Positions 1-9,295 of a DNA stretch of 64,000 nt are shown here, piece after piece. Positions within the stretch are counted from its first letter, which is position 1. Every line of letters begins with the position of its first letter. The notes under the pieces are model-generated. The model made no database searches and was not told the origin of the DNA. It saw only the letters and a list, made by a program, of their open reading frames with translations. The DNA is from Rahnella inusitata. GTDB lineage: Bacteria; Pseudomonadota; Gammaproteobacteria; Enterobacterales; Enterobacteriaceae. The stretch covers positions 172,086 to 236,085 of the forward strand of contig NZ_JYDE01000019.1 in NCBI RefSeq assembly GCF_003263515.1, written 5' to 3'. The position numbers and the translations under genes were made by a program.

Positions 1-888
1 TTTCCGCTTCAATATGCCGATGCCAAAGAAACGGCGCTGAGCCTGAATGCACAAAAAGGCACGCTGTTATCTGTTAAGGGCAATGCGTCTGCGGACAGCC
101 GCACCAATACTCTTTTATTGCGCGATACGCAGGAGGCGCTGGATATCGTCACGCCGTGGATTAAAGAGTTAGATCTGCCGCTGCAACAGGTACAACTGGC
201 TGCACACATCGTGACAATGAACAGCGAAAGCCTGCGGGAGTTAGGCGTTCGCTGGGGTTTCACCGGCGATGAACCGATCACTAAAGCCGTGCGAATGAAC
301 AATTTCAGTATGGGAATGCCGGTGGAAAACCCGATATTTACCGCCGGGTTCAATCTGGCACACATCAGCGGACGGATTTTGGATCTGGAGCTGACCGCGC
401 TGGAGCAGGAAGACAAAGTCGATATTATCGCCAGCCCGCGCCTGCTAACGGCGCACATGCAAACCGCCAGTATCAAGCAGGGCACGGAGATTCCGTATCA
501 GGTGTCCAGCGGGGCGAGCGGCAGTACGTCCATCGAATTTAAAGAAGCGGTACTCGGTATGGAAGTGACGCCTAAGATTCAGCGTGACGGGCGCATTCAG
601 ATGGCTTTGCAGATAAGCCAGAATATGCCGGGGCGCAGTATCAAGCAGTCCGAGGGAGAAGCGTTGGCAATCGACAAGCAGGAAATCAAAACGCAGGTCA
701 CGGTGAAAGATGGCGAAACCATCGTGCTGGGCGGCATTTTCCAGCGCAAAAACCAGAAGACCGACACCAAAGTCCCGGTAATCGGCGATATTCCGGTGGT
801 CGGTTCCTTGTTTAAACACCAGTATATGAATGAACAGCGACGCGAGTTGGTGATTTTCATCACTCCAACCTTAATCCGCGCCCAATAA
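1..888 (+). CDS. hofQ: HofQ secretin-family protein, 3' part only
   Basis: The reading frame is open from the first base, so the gene begins upstream of the window; about 295 C-terminal residues are present. They contain the secretin core, with the motif ASPRLLT, the stretch ending in KQGTEIPYQ, the glycine motif VLGGIFQ, and the C-terminal LVIFITPTLI typical of the outer-membrane secretin ring. HofQ belongs to the type IV pilus-like system needed in related bacteria for use of extracellular DNA as nutrient. Its position directly before aroK-aroB is the conserved enterobacterial location. Function is inferred from family and synteny; the N-terminal domains cannot be seen. Confidence 0.9.
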   Translation, partial: FPLQYADAKETALSLNAQKGTLLSVKGNASADSRTNTLLLRDTQEALDIVTPWIKELDLPLQQVQLAAHIVTMNSESLRELGVRWGFTGDEPITKAVRMNNFSMGMPVENPIFTAGFNLAHISGRILDLELTALEQEDKVDIIASPRLLTAHMQTASIKQGTEIPYQVSSGASGSTSIEFKEAVLGMEVTPKIQRDGRIQMALQISQNMPGRSIKQSEGEALAIDKQEIKTQVTVKDGETIVLGGIFQRKNQKTDTKVPVIGDIPVVGSLFKHQYMNEQRRELVIFITPTLIRAQ

Positions 889-1092
889 ACGGGTATTTAG
901 TGCTAACCTAAATCGCACAATCACGTTGAGCACATGCAACTTTTTGTGTCGTGAGAGGCTTCTGAGTTTGACGCTGCGGTCGATTTAGCTTACAAGGGTT
1001 ACCGAATTGAGCACCGTGATCTTTTTTTACTGCAGACACGCCGATAAAAACGTACGTTTTCCCTCCTGCGGCGTGCAATGCGATTTATTCGG

Positions 1093-1122
1093 TTGCCAAA
1101 CTACCAAGAGTGTTGAGATAAT
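1093..1122 (+). promoter_or_regulatory. Candidate sigma-70 promoter for aroKB
   Basis: TTGCCA (1093-1098) and GATAAT (1117-1122) are separated by 18 bp, about 110 bp before the aroK start. It lies in the 346-bp gap 889-1234 between hofQ and aroK, in which I see no gene and no other strong element. The hexamers are good but not perfect, so this is a candidate. Confidence 0.4.
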
Positions 1123-1234
1123 TTTTTTCTGATCTCGCACTATCGCTCATGAGGTTTCAGTTTAGGTCCCGCCGCTAATTTGATTGGCGGGGCGGGTTAT
1201 CATCAACGAAATAGTCTTAGTAATACCGAAAAAC

Positions 1235-1756
1235 ATGGCAGAGAAACGCAATATCTTTCTGGTTGGGCCTATGGGTGCCGGCAAAAGCACTATTGGTCGA
1301 CAGTTAGCTCAGCAACTCAATATGGAGTTTTTCGACTCCGATCACGAAATTGAGCGACGTACCGGAGCTGATGTGGGCTGGGTATTTGATTTAGAAGGCG
1401 AAGACGGATTCCGCGACCGCGAAGAAAAAGTGATCAACGAACTGACCGAAAAACAAGGCATCGTTCTGGCAACTGGCGGGGGTTCCGTTAAATCACGTGA
1501 AACCCGTAACCGTTTGTCAGCGCGTGGCGTTGTCGTCTATCTTGAAACTACCATCGAAAAACAACTGGCGCGTACACAACGCGACAAAAAACGTCCATTA
1601 TTACAAGTGAGTGCTCCGCCGCGTGAAGTGCTTGAAGCACTGGCGAGAGAACGCAATCCTTTGTATGAAGAGATTGCCGACGTCACTATTCGTACCGATG
1701 ATCAAAGTGCCAAAGTCGTTGCCAACCAGATTATCAACATGCTGGAAAGTAACTGA
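1235..1756 (+). CDS. aroK: Shikimate kinase I
   Basis: Cytosolic shikimate kinase phosphorylates shikimate with ATP to shikimate 3-phosphate, a step towards chorismate and the aromatic amino acids. The 173-residue protein has the P-loop GPMGAGKST at residues 11-19 and the shikimate-binding region with DSDHEIE and the GGGSV segment. The frame is open 17 codons further upstream, but the ATG at 1235 gives exactly the 173 residues known for E. coli AroK and starts [10 protein letters not shown] as in that protein. aroB follows 57 bp downstream, so the two are probably cotranscribed. Confidence 0.97.
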   Translation: MAEKRNIFLVGPMGAGKSTIGRQLAQQLNMEFFDSDHEIERRTGADVGWVFDLEGEDGFRDREEKVINELTEKQGIVLATGGGSVKSRETRNRLSARGVVVYLETTIEKQLARTQRDKKRPLLQVSAPPREVLEALARERNPLYEEIADVTIRTDDQSAKVVANQIINMLESN

Positions 1757-1813
1757 TTATTGGTTTCTATCATTGCCTGAGGGTGTCAGTTAAAGAAGGT
1801 CACAGAGCACGAC

Positions 1814-2896
1814 ATGGAGAGGATTACCGTAACGTTAGGGGAACGTAGCTACCCCATTACGATTGCTGCCGGATTGTTCCACGATCCGGCTTCTTTTATG
1901 CCGGTAAAGGCAGGCGATCAGGTCATGATAGTGACCAACGAAACCCTCGCTCCTCTCTATCTGGACGCTATACGTTCAGTGCTGGAGCAGGCAGGCGTTC
2001 GTGTTGATCAGGTGATTCTGCCTGATGGTGAACAATACAAATCCCTGACTGTTCTAAATGACGTGTTCTCCGCGCTGCTCGAAAAGCCGCACGGACGTGA
2101 TACCACGCTTGTCGCCCTTGGCGGCGGCGTCGTCGGTGATTTAACCGGCTTCGCTGCGGCCAGTTATCAACGCGGTGTGCGCTTTGTACAGGTGCCTACC
2201 ACGTTGCTCTCTCAGGTCGATTCCTCCGTTGGCGGTAAAACGGCGGTGAACCATCCCCTCGGAAAAAACATGATCGGCGCGTTCTATCAGCCTGCGTCGG
2301 TGGTGGTTGATCTCGACTGTCTGCGCACTTTACCTGCCCGTGAAATGTCATCGGGACTGGCAGAAGTGATCAAATACGGCATTATTTTGGATGCCGACTT
2401 CTTTGTATGGCTTGAAGACAACATGGATGCCCTGTTGGCGCTGGATATGAACGCGCTGGCTTATTGCATCCGTCGTTGCTGCGAGCTGAAAGCTGAGGTT
2501 GTGGCAGCCGATGAACGTGAAAACGGCATGCGCGCCTTACTGAATCTGGGCCATACTTATGGCCATGCTATTGAAGCAGAAATGGGTTATGGCAACTGGC
2601 TGCACGGTGAAGCCGTGTCCGCCGGGATGATGATGGCGTGTTATACCGCTCATCGTCTTGGTCAGTTCAGTCTGGGCGATATCGCCCGGGTGAAAACTTT
2701 ACTCACCCGCGCGGGGTTACCGGTGACGGGGCCGCAGGTTATGAAAGCCGAAGCCTATTTGCCGCACATGATGCGTGATAAGAAAGTACTGGCTGGCGAA
2801 CTGCGTCTGGTTTTACCCAAAGCAATTGGACAGTCCGAAGTACGCTCCGGCGTATCGCATGAAATGGTGCTGGCTTCGATTGAAGATTGCCGTTAA
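1814..2896 (+). CDS. aroB: 3-dehydroquinate synthase
   Basis: Converts DAHP to 3-dehydroquinate, the second step of the shikimate pathway, using NAD and a divalent metal. The 360-residue length fits the family (E. coli about 362). Visible motifs include the NAD-binding [13 protein letters not shown] and the substrate and metal region [12 protein letters not shown], followed by the metal-ligand histidines in [12 protein letters not shown] and WLHGEAV. It sits between aroK and damX as in E. coli, in the aroK-aroB-damX-dam-rpe-gph-trpS superoperon order. Confidence 0.97.
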   Translation: MERITVTLGERSYPITIAAGLFHDPASFMPVKAGDQVMIVTNETLAPLYLDAIRSVLEQAGVRVDQVILPDGEQYKSLTVLNDVFSALLEKPHGRDTTLVALGGGVVGDLTGFAAASYQRGVRFVQVPTTLLSQVDSSVGGKTAVNHPLGKNMIGAFYQPASVVVDLDCLRTLPAREMSSGLAEVIKYGIILDADFFVWLEDNMDALLALDMNALAYCIRRCCELKAEVVAADERENGMRALLNLGHTYGHAIEAEMGYGNWLHGEAVSAGMMMACYTAHRLGQFSLGDIARVKTLLTRAGLPVTGPQVMKAEAYLPHMMRDKKVLAGELRLVLPKAIGQSEVRSGVSHEMVLASIEDCR

Positions 2897-3026
2897 AACT
2901 GTGGCCACTTTTTTGGCCAGATAACGACCGATTTCACCCATGCCAGCAAAGCGTTATATTTTTTAGTCAGGATAGTTGCTCCGCGTGAGGCCTGTTACGG
3001 GCTTTTAGCCGGGTTGGAGGTTTTAG

Positions 3027-4070
3027 ATGGATGATTTAACACCGGAAGACGATCTCAAGCCAGATACCAGCGATCGCCGCCCACCGCGCGCGCGCAAACC
3101 GTCTCCTTCCCTACCCAAGGTTCCTGTTAACCGTCAGTACGTGATGATTGGCATCGGGATTGTGGTATTGGTCCTGCTGATTGTCGGCATAGGTTCCGCC
3201 ATGAAGTCCCCGACATCGAATCAGGCCACTCAGCAAAACAACGGTCCAAAAGATATTAATCTTGCGGGCAATGACGCTGCTGCACCGGCTCAGCCTTCTG
3301 CACAAGCGCAGGCCAATACCGCACAGGCCGTCAACGGACAGCAGCCACAAAGCATTGGTTTACCGCCCGTGTCATCAACCCCAACCGAAGCGCAACCTTT
3401 GCCGGACAATGGCCAGAAAGAACGTGTGGATCTGCCTGGTGACATGAGTGATGCTTTATCTTCCCAACAGAATCAGGTGGATGGCGTTGCGCAGGGCAGC
3501 ATGGATCAGGGTGCCGCAACCAGTGGTGCTGCACAATCTCTGACGTCGTTACCGACCGCTGCGGCGACCGTCAACGGTTCAGCGCGCACGCAGACGCCTG
3601 GCGTTTCCCAGCCGCAAACCCCGCATACCCGTCCGGCGCAAACGCCACGTAATCAGCAGTCTGCTCATACGGCGAAACCGGTTGAGCACAAACCTGCGGC
3701 GACCGCCTCGCACACGGCGAAACCTCAGGCGACCAAATCTCAGGCCGCCTCAGTACCCGCCGTTTCTGCGCCGGTAGCCTCGGGTAGCGCGTCAGCCATT
3801 AAGTCTGCGCCTGGCTCACACTTCACCCTGCAATTAAGCGGTGCTTCGCAGTCCAACACACTGAACGCATTTGCCAAACAGTCCGGCCTGAAAAACTATC
3901 TGGTTTATCAGACTGCACGCGACGGGAAGCCGTGGTATGTGCTGGTGAGTGGTAACTATGCGTCTTCTGCCGAAGCCAAACGTGCTATTGCCAGCCTGCC
4001 TGCGGAAGTTCAGGCGAAAAAACCGTGGGTTAAACCTGTACATCAGGTACAGCAAGACCTGAAAAAATGA
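3027..4070 (+). CDS. damX: Cell-division protein DamX (SPOR domain)
   Basis: Inner-membrane division protein that localises to the septal ring by binding denuded peptidoglycan strands. The sequence shows an acidic then Arg/Pro-rich cytoplasmic N-terminus, one transmembrane segment at about residues 38-57, a long Ala/Gln/Pro/Thr-rich periplasmic linker (about 60-255), and a C-terminal SPOR domain (about 262-345). At 347 residues it is shorter than E. coli DamX (about 428), the difference lying in the low-complexity linker. The start is supported by GGAGG about 8 bp upstream. It lies between aroB and dam, the conserved location. Confidence 0.93.
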   Translation: MDDLTPEDDLKPDTSDRRPPRARKPSPSLPKVPVNRQYVMIGIGIVVLVLLIVGIGSAMKSPTSNQATQQNNGPKDINLAGNDAAAPAQPSAQAQANTAQAVNGQQPQSIGLPPVSSTPTEAQPLPDNGQKERVDLPGDMSDALSSQQNQVDGVAQGSMDQGAATSGAAQSLTSLPTAAATVNGSARTQTPGVSQPQTPHTRPAQTPRNQQSAHTAKPVEHKPAATASHTAKPQATKSQAASVPAVSAPVASGSASAIKSAPGSHFTLQLSGASQSNTLNAFAKQSGLKNYLVYQTARDGKPWYVLVSGNYASSAEAKRAIASLPAEVQAKKPWVKPVHQVQQDLKK

Positions 4071-4150
4071 ATCTGATCTCAACGCGATTTGCTGTCTAAA
4101 AACAGGATACAATCCGCGGCTGTGAATTGTATAAGTAGCTAACTGACGGC

Positions 4151-4963
4151 ATGAAGAAGAACCGCGCGTTTTTGAAGTGGGCTGGCGGCAAATACCCGCT
4201 GATTGATGACATTAAACGTCATCTTCCGGCGGGAGATTGTTTGATCGAGCCTTTTGTTGGCGCGGGCTCAGTGTTTTTAAATACTGAGTATGACGCTTAC
4301 ATTCTGGCGGATATCAACAACGACCTGATTAATCTCTACGATATCGTGAAAACACGCACCGACGAATTTGTGCGTGATGCCCGTGTGCTTTTCACGCCAG
4401 AGTTTAATGATGCAGATCGTTTTTACGTCCTGAGGGCTGAGTTTAATGCCAGCAGCGATCCTTATCGTCGTTCGGTACTTTTCCTCTATCTGAACCGCCA
4501 TTGTTACAACGGCCTGTGTCGTTATAATCTCAGTGGGGCGTTTAACGTGCCTTTTGGCCGTTATAAAAAACCGTATTTCCCGGAAGAAGAACTCTACTGG
4601 TTTGCTGAAAAAGCCAAAAATGCTCTGTTTGTTTGTGAGCATTATGAGGAAACGTTGCTGAAAGCGAAGGCCGGTTCGGTGGTGTATTGTGACCCACCTT
4701 ATGCGCCCCTCTCTGCAACCGCGAATTTTACGGCGTACCACACCAACAGCTTTAGCATGGACGATCAGCGCAAACTGGCGCGTCTGGCGCACCAGCTCTC
4801 GAGTGAGAATGCGGTGCCGGTGCTGATCTCCAATCATGAAACACCCCTGACGCTGGAATGGTACGCAGAGGCGGAACTGCATCGCGTATCTGCCCGACGT
4901 ACTATCAGCAGCAATATTGCCCTGCGCAGCAAGGTGAATGAACTTTTAGCGCTCTATCGCTGA
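4151..4963 (+). CDS. dam: DNA adenine methylase (GATC)
   Basis: Methylates adenine N6 in GATC, directing mismatch repair strand choice, replication timing and phase-variable gene control. The 270-residue protein has the alpha-group amino-methyltransferase order: the AdoMet motif EPFVGAG at residues 33-39 and the catalytic DPPY at 181-184. The N-terminal KWAGGK motif is also present. It is the chromosomal housekeeping Dam rather than a phage enzyme, judged by its place between damX and rpe and near-usual length (E. coli 278). Confidence 0.97.
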   Translation: MKKNRAFLKWAGGKYPLIDDIKRHLPAGDCLIEPFVGAGSVFLNTEYDAYILADINNDLINLYDIVKTRTDEFVRDARVLFTPEFNDADRFYVLRAEFNASSDPYRRSVLFLYLNRHCYNGLCRYNLSGAFNVPFGRYKKPYFPEEELYWFAEKAKNALFVCEHYEETLLKAKAGSVVYCDPPYAPLSATANFTAYHTNSFSMDDQRKLARLAHQLSSENAVPVLISNHETPLTLEWYAEAELHRVSARRTISSNIALRSKVNELLALYR

Positions 4964-5014
4964 TTGCCGGTTTGCGCCGCAGTCAACAGGTAACCTTATC
5001 GTTTGGAGAAGCGG

Positions 5015-5692
5015 ATGAAACAGTTTTTGATTGCCCCGTCCATTCTGTCGGCTGACTTTGCCCGTCTGGGTGAAGATACGGCGAAAGCACTGGCCGCTGG
5101 CGGCGACGTGGTTCATTACGATGTGATGGATAACCACTACGTCCCGAATTTAACGATGGGGCCTGCCATCCTCAAAGCGCTGCGCGACTACGGCATTACC
5201 GCGCCGATCGACGTTCATCTGATGGCCAAACCGGTGGATCGGCTGATACCTGATTTTGCCGAGGCGGGCGCGACCTATATTTCTTTCCATCCTGAAGCCT
5301 CCGAACACGTTGACCGCACGCTGCAACTGATTAAAAGCCACGGTTGTAAAGCCGGTCTGGTTTTCAATCCGGCCACGTCGCTGAGCTATCTTGATTATGT
5401 GATGGATAAGCTGGATGTGATCCTGTTGATGTCGGTGAACCCCGGCTTTGGCGGACAATCGTTTATTCCAGGCACGTACGACAAACTGCGTCAGGTGCGT
5501 AAACTGATCGACGACAGCGGCTATGATATTCGTCTGGAAGTCGACGGCGGCGTGAAAGCTGAAAACATCCGCGAGATTGCAGCCGCAGGCGCAGACATGT
5601 TTGTCGCCGGTTCTGCCATCTTCAACCAGCCGGATTACCGTACCGTGATCGACCACATGCGCAGCGAACTGGCGCAGGTGTCACATGACTGA
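5015..5692 (+). CDS. rpe: Ribulose-phosphate 3-epimerase
   Basis: Interconverts ribulose 5-phosphate and xylulose 5-phosphate in the pentose phosphate pathway. The 225-residue TIM barrel begins [15 protein letters not shown] and has the metal and catalytic residues of the family in [12 protein letters not shown] (residues 34-45), [16 protein letters not shown] and EVDGGV. The frame opens with TTG at 5003, but ATG 5015 is preceded by GGAGAAGC and gives the usual family length. The 3' end overlaps gph by 8 bp, so the two genes are translationally close. Confidence 0.97.
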   Translation: MKQFLIAPSILSADFARLGEDTAKALAAGGDVVHYDVMDNHYVPNLTMGPAILKALRDYGITAPIDVHLMAKPVDRLIPDFAEAGATYISFHPEASEHVDRTLQLIKSHGCKAGLVFNPATSLSYLDYVMDKLDVILLMSVNPGFGGQSFIPGTYDKLRQVRKLIDDSGYDIRLEVDGGVKAENIREIAAAGADMFVAGSAIFNQPDYRTVIDHMRSELAQVSHD

Positions 5693-6383
5693 GACCCTGA
5701 CCGCGCGTGGTGTGGCATTTGATTTAGACGGCACGCTGGTCGACAGCGCGCCGGGTCTGGCGGAAGCCGTGGACATGGCGTTGCGTGATTTTGATTTACC
5801 TCCTGCGGGCGTTGAACGCATCAGCACCTGGATTGGCAACGGCGCAGACATTATGGTCGAACGTGCCGTACGCTGGGCCGAAGGCGATATGTCGCCTGCG
5901 TTTTTGCAAAAAATCCGTGACAAGTTCGATCACTACTACGCCGGTACCGCCGCTTCCGGCAGCCGTCTCTATCCGCAGGTAAAAGAAACGCTGGCCGCCC
6001 TTGCCGCGCAGGGCTTACCTTTGGGTCTGGTGACCAACAAACCGACGCCGTTTATCGCGCCTCTGTTGGAATCACTGGGCATCGGCAACTATTTCACGCT
6101 GGTGTTGGGCGGGGATGACGTCGTGGCGAAGAAACCGCACCCGGCACCACTGTATCTGATGCTGGGCACGCTGGGCTTACGCGCCAGTGAACTGGTGTTT
6201 GTTGGCGATTCCCGCAACGACATTCAGGCGGCACAGGAGGCGGGTTGCCCTTGTGTTGGTATGACTTACGGATATAACTACGGTGAAACCATCGCGCTGA
6301 GCAAACCCGATCGCGTGCTGGAAAATTTTGCCGACCTTTTGCCCGCTTTGGGGCTGTCATCTTTAAAAGATCAGGAAGCATAA
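5685..6383 (+). CDS. gph: Phosphoglycolate phosphatase
   Basis: HAD-superfamily phosphatase that removes 2-phosphoglycolate, produced in repair of DNA 3'-phosphoglycolate ends. The 232-residue protein has HAD motif I DLDGT with the nucleophile and acid aspartates at residues 13 and 15, motif II VTNKP, and motifs III/IV with KKPHPAP and FVGDSRND. It overlaps rpe by 8 bp and ends one base before trpS, so it is an internal member of the dam operon. Confidence 0.95.
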   Translation: MTETLTARGVAFDLDGTLVDSAPGLAEAVDMALRDFDLPPAGVERISTWIGNGADIMVERAVRWAEGDMSPAFLQKIRDKFDHYYAGTAASGSRLYPQVKETLAALAAQGLPLGLVTNKPTPFIAPLLESLGIGNYFTLVLGGDDVVAKKPHPAPLYLMLGTLGLRASELVFVGDSRNDIQAAQEAGCPCVGMTYGYNYGETIALSKPDRVLENFADLLPALGLSSLKDQEA

Positions 6384-6384
6384 A

Positions 6385-7401
6385 ATGAGTAAACCCATCG
6401 TATTTAGTGGCGCACAGCCCTCCGGCGAACTGACCATTGGCAACTACATGGGTGCGCTGCGTCAGTGGGTCAAAATGCAAGACGATTACGAATGCATTTA
6501 CTGCATCGTCGATTTGCACGCGATCACCGTGCGTCAGGATCCGGTGAAGCTGCGCAAAGCAACGCTCGACACGCTGGCGCTGTATCTGGCTATCGGCATC
6601 GATCCGAAGAAAAGTACTATCTTCGTGCAGTCTCATGTTCCTGAACATACACAGCTAAGCTGGGCGCTAAACTGCTACACCTATTTTGGTGAGCTGGGTC
6701 GCATGACGCAGTTCAAAGACAAATCAGCGCGCTACGAAACCTCAAACAGCGAAAGCATTACTGCGGGTCTGTTTGATTATCCGGTGCTGATGGCGGCGGA
6801 TATCCTGCTTTACCAAACTAATCAGGTGCCCGTCGGTGAAGACCAGAAACAGCATCTGGAGCTGAGCCGCGATATCGCCAGCCGTTTCAATGCGCTGTAT
6901 GGCGATGTGTTCACCGTGCCTGAACCGTTCATTCCGAAATCCGGTGCGCGCGTGATGTCGTTGCAGGAACCGACCAAGAAAATGTCTAAGTCGGATGACA
7001 ACCGCAAAAACGTGATAGGCCTGCTGGAAGATCCGAAAGCGGTGACCAAAAAAATCAAAAGCGCGATGACCGATTCCGAAGAGCCGCCAGTCATTCGTTA
7101 CGATGTGAAAAATAAACCGGGTGTGTCGAACCTGCTGGATATCCTGTCCGGCGTGACTGGGCAGACTATCGCCGAACTGGAAGCGCAGTTCGAAGGCCAG
7201 ATGTATGGTCATTTGAAAGGGGCGGTTGCCGAAGCCGTATCCGGCATGCTGACTGACGTGCAGGAACGTTATAACCGTTTCCGCAGCGACGAAGCTTTGC
7301 TGCAACAGATCATGCAAGAGGGCGCAGAAAAAGCCCGCGCACGTGCCAGCGTCACGCTGAAAAAAGCCTATGAAGCCATTGGTTTTGTCACGCTGCCGTA
7401 A
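6385..7401 (+). CDS. trpS: Tryptophanyl-tRNA synthetase
   Basis: Class I aminoacyl-tRNA synthetase charging tRNA-Trp. The 338-residue protein has the HIGH-equivalent TIGN at residues 17-20, the GEDQKQH motif at 151-157 and the KMSKS loop at 199-203, all in family order; E. coli TrpS is 334 residues. It starts one base after gph ends and is followed at once by a strong terminator, so it is the last gene of the operon. Confidence 0.97.
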   Translation: MSKPIVFSGAQPSGELTIGNYMGALRQWVKMQDDYECIYCIVDLHAITVRQDPVKLRKATLDTLALYLAIGIDPKKSTIFVQSHVPEHTQLSWALNCYTYFGELGRMTQFKDKSARYETSNSESITAGLFDYPVLMAADILLYQTNQVPVGEDQKQHLELSRDIASRFNALYGDVFTVPEPFIPKSGARVMSLQEPTKKMSKSDDNRKNVIGLLEDPKAVTKKIKSAMTDSEEPPVIRYDVKNKPGVSNLLDILSGVTGQTIAELEAQFEGQMYGHLKGAVAEAVSGMLTDVQERYNRFRSDEALLQQIMQEGAEKARARASVTLKKAYEAIGFVTLP

Positions 7402-7423
7402 TCTGTGATTTTGTAGTAAATCT

Positions 7424-7452
7424 GAAAACCACGTCTTTGGACGTGGTTTTTT
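7424..7452 (+). terminator. Rho-independent terminator after trpS
   Basis: AAAACCACGTC, a TTTG loop and GACGTGGTTTT form an 11-bp hairpin ending in a T run, 23 bp after the trpS stop. It closes the aroK-trpS operon and separates it from the convergent secretion locus. Confidence 0.9.
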
Positions 7453-7476
7453 GCTTTCTGGCCTGCAAGCGCCGGA

Positions 7477-9189
7477 TTACGAACCGGCGCTGAAGTTATA
7501 GGTAAACGTGGCGTTATAGCGCCAGTCGCGTGAGTTGCTGTCGATCGGCAGATCGCCGATTGGCCGCGCCGCCTCTACCGACAACGTATAGTGACGGTTA
7601 TCGCCAAACATCACGCCAATGGCATACGACGACAGATTTTGCTTAGGCAATCCCTGCTGATTAAATTCGGTATGTGCCGCATCAACCACCGTATAAGGCT
7701 GAATGGTTTTTAGCCATTCGCCCTGATCCAGGTTGTGTATGTAGCGCATTTCGACCTGCCCGCCAACGCCGTAATCGCCCTGGGCATCGCTGTCCGGATA
7801 CCCCCGGCCATAATGCAGCGCGCCAAAATTCACCCGTTCAGGCTCCGGTAAATCATTATCCGACCAGTCACCTTCCACGGATGTACTGAGTCGCCATTTC
7901 TTGTCGAACAGGTAGGCCGCATCGCCGTTAAATTTCCAGCGGGTAAACGTCAGATCGGCATTGGGCGTGCTGTTGGTCGCACCGAGTCCATCCATCCCCT
8001 GGCGCACATTGAATTTGGTATTCCAGTAAGCCTGATCGTATTCGCGGTAACCGGTCAGTGAGATTTCCGCTGCCGGATAGCGTATCCGCTGACTGATGCC
8101 CGGCAGTTGCACCTGGCGCTCGCCACGGCGCGCCACTAAATCGTAATCATACTTTTTATCGAGATAATCCAGTTCGCCGCTGACGGTCCATTGTTGTTTG
8201 CGCGTCAGTTTAAGCGGATAGCTGAACACCACGCCGCCGTTGTACTGCGTCTGGGTGTTCTGCGACCCGACAGTAATGCCATCGGGCAACGAAAGTATGG
8301 TGTTGTAATCCTTATCTTTCTGTTTGTAATAGCTGCCTTTGAGCTGCATAAGCAGGCCGTCGTCGCCGAGATATTGCTGATAGTTCAGCCCGGCGTAGGT
8401 TTTGCGGGTGTCGCTTTCCAGCGGGATGAGCGTCGCGATGCCGAGCTGTTCGCCGTAGGTGCTCAGGCCGCTCAGTGTCGCGTTGACCACCGCGGAGCTG
8501 TCGCCTTTACGGGTATCGACAGCGGTGGCGATGTTCCAGTTACGCGGCCGCAGCGCCTGTACATTCAGCGTTGTTGCACCGTAAATATTGTTGGGATTGT
8601 TGGCCGACGCGGTGACTTTAGTGTCCGGCGTGCGGCTCATGAGAATCGTATAGCGCTCGAAGGTATCCTGCGTCAGCGGCTTTTCTTCCATGATGTGCTT
8701 CGATAATTTACTCAGCCAGCGGCCGACCTGCTGGTTGTCACTGTGGATCTGGGTGGCGGAAATATACCCTTCTACCAGCCCGATTTTCACCACGCCGTCC
8801 TGAAAATTTTCCGCCGGTAAGTAGGCGTAAGAGAGCACAAACCCGTCGCGGTGATAGCGCTGGGTGATCGAATCGGTCGCGGCCAAGAGGGAAGATAAGG
8901 GCACTTTCTTGCCGACGTATTGGCTAAAAGGCGCGGCCAGTGAATCCAGCGGATATGCGGTACCGCCGACAAACTGAATATGCTTCACGTCGATAAGCGT
9001 CTGCGGCGTCAGGTCAGGCACCGATTTTTGCGCCGGTAAATTGATTTTTTGCGATTTGGCCGGGGGCTGGGAAATCGGCGTAGCCAGTTTGGCCGGATTA
9101 TTCGGGTCGATTAAAGTGGGGAACATGTCTGCCGAACTGTAACCAATGGCAGAACCCAATAAAGCCACTATGCAGGATTTTATTCTCAT
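7477..9189 (-). CDS. TpsB-type outer-membrane transporter (ShlB/FhaC/HecB family)
   Basis: Two-partner-secretion transporter of the Omp85 superfamily, 570 residues. A signal peptide (residues 1 to about 20, MRIKSCIVALLGS) is followed by a Pro/Lys-rich linker, POTRA-type segments (about 65-150 and 150-230) and a beta-barrel region with many alternating aromatic strands. The loop-6 motif is seen as GRGYPDSDAQ at 461-470 followed by GDYG. AAAGGA lies about 7 bp before the ATG. The only partner gene upstream encodes a Gly/Thr-rich lipoprotein, not a long TpsA exoprotein with the usual N-terminal TPS domain, so the cargo is uncertain. Family assignment is firm; substrate and role are not. Confidence 0.88.
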   Translation of the reverse strand: MRIKSCIVALLGSAIGYSSADMFPTLIDPNNPAKLATPISQPPAKSQKINLPAQKSVPDLTPQTLIDVKHIQFVGGTAYPLDSLAAPFSQYVGKKVPLSSLLAATDSITQRYHRDGFVLSYAYLPAENFQDGVVKIGLVEGYISATQIHSDNQQVGRWLSKLSKHIMEEKPLTQDTFERYTILMSRTPDTKVTASANNPNNIYGATTLNVQALRPRNWNIATAVDTRKGDSSAVVNATLSGLSTYGEQLGIATLIPLESDTRKTYAGLNYQQYLGDDGLLMQLKGSYYKQKDKDYNTILSLPDGITVGSQNTQTQYNGGVVFSYPLKLTRKQQWTVSGELDYLDKKYDYDLVARRGERQVQLPGISQRIRYPAAEISLTGYREYDQAYWNTKFNVRQGMDGLGATNSTPNADLTFTRWKFNGDAAYLFDKKWRLSTSVEGDWSDNDLPEPERVNFGALHYGRGYPDSDAQGDYGVGGQVEMRYIHNLDQGEWLKTIQPYTVVDAAHTEFNQQGLPKQNLSSYAIGVMFGDNRHYTLSVEAARPIGDLPIDSNSRDWRYNATFTYNFSAGS

Positions 9190-9295
9190 AAATATTCCTT
9201 TGAGCGCACAGGCAAATGTGGGAATTCAGCGATCGTTGACCCGCTCCCGAATACGCCGGAAGCGGGCTTTTACTGCGTCTTTTAACGATAAATAG

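Noticed and set aside
1184..1234. Longer AroK start
   Set aside because: The added 17 residues have no counterpart in AroK, whose known N-terminus begins at ATG 1235.
9231..9272. Terminator between the lipoprotein and TpsB genes
   Set aside because: A partial inverted repeat (CCCGCT/AGCGGG) is there, but no T run follows on the minus strand, so it should not stop transcription.
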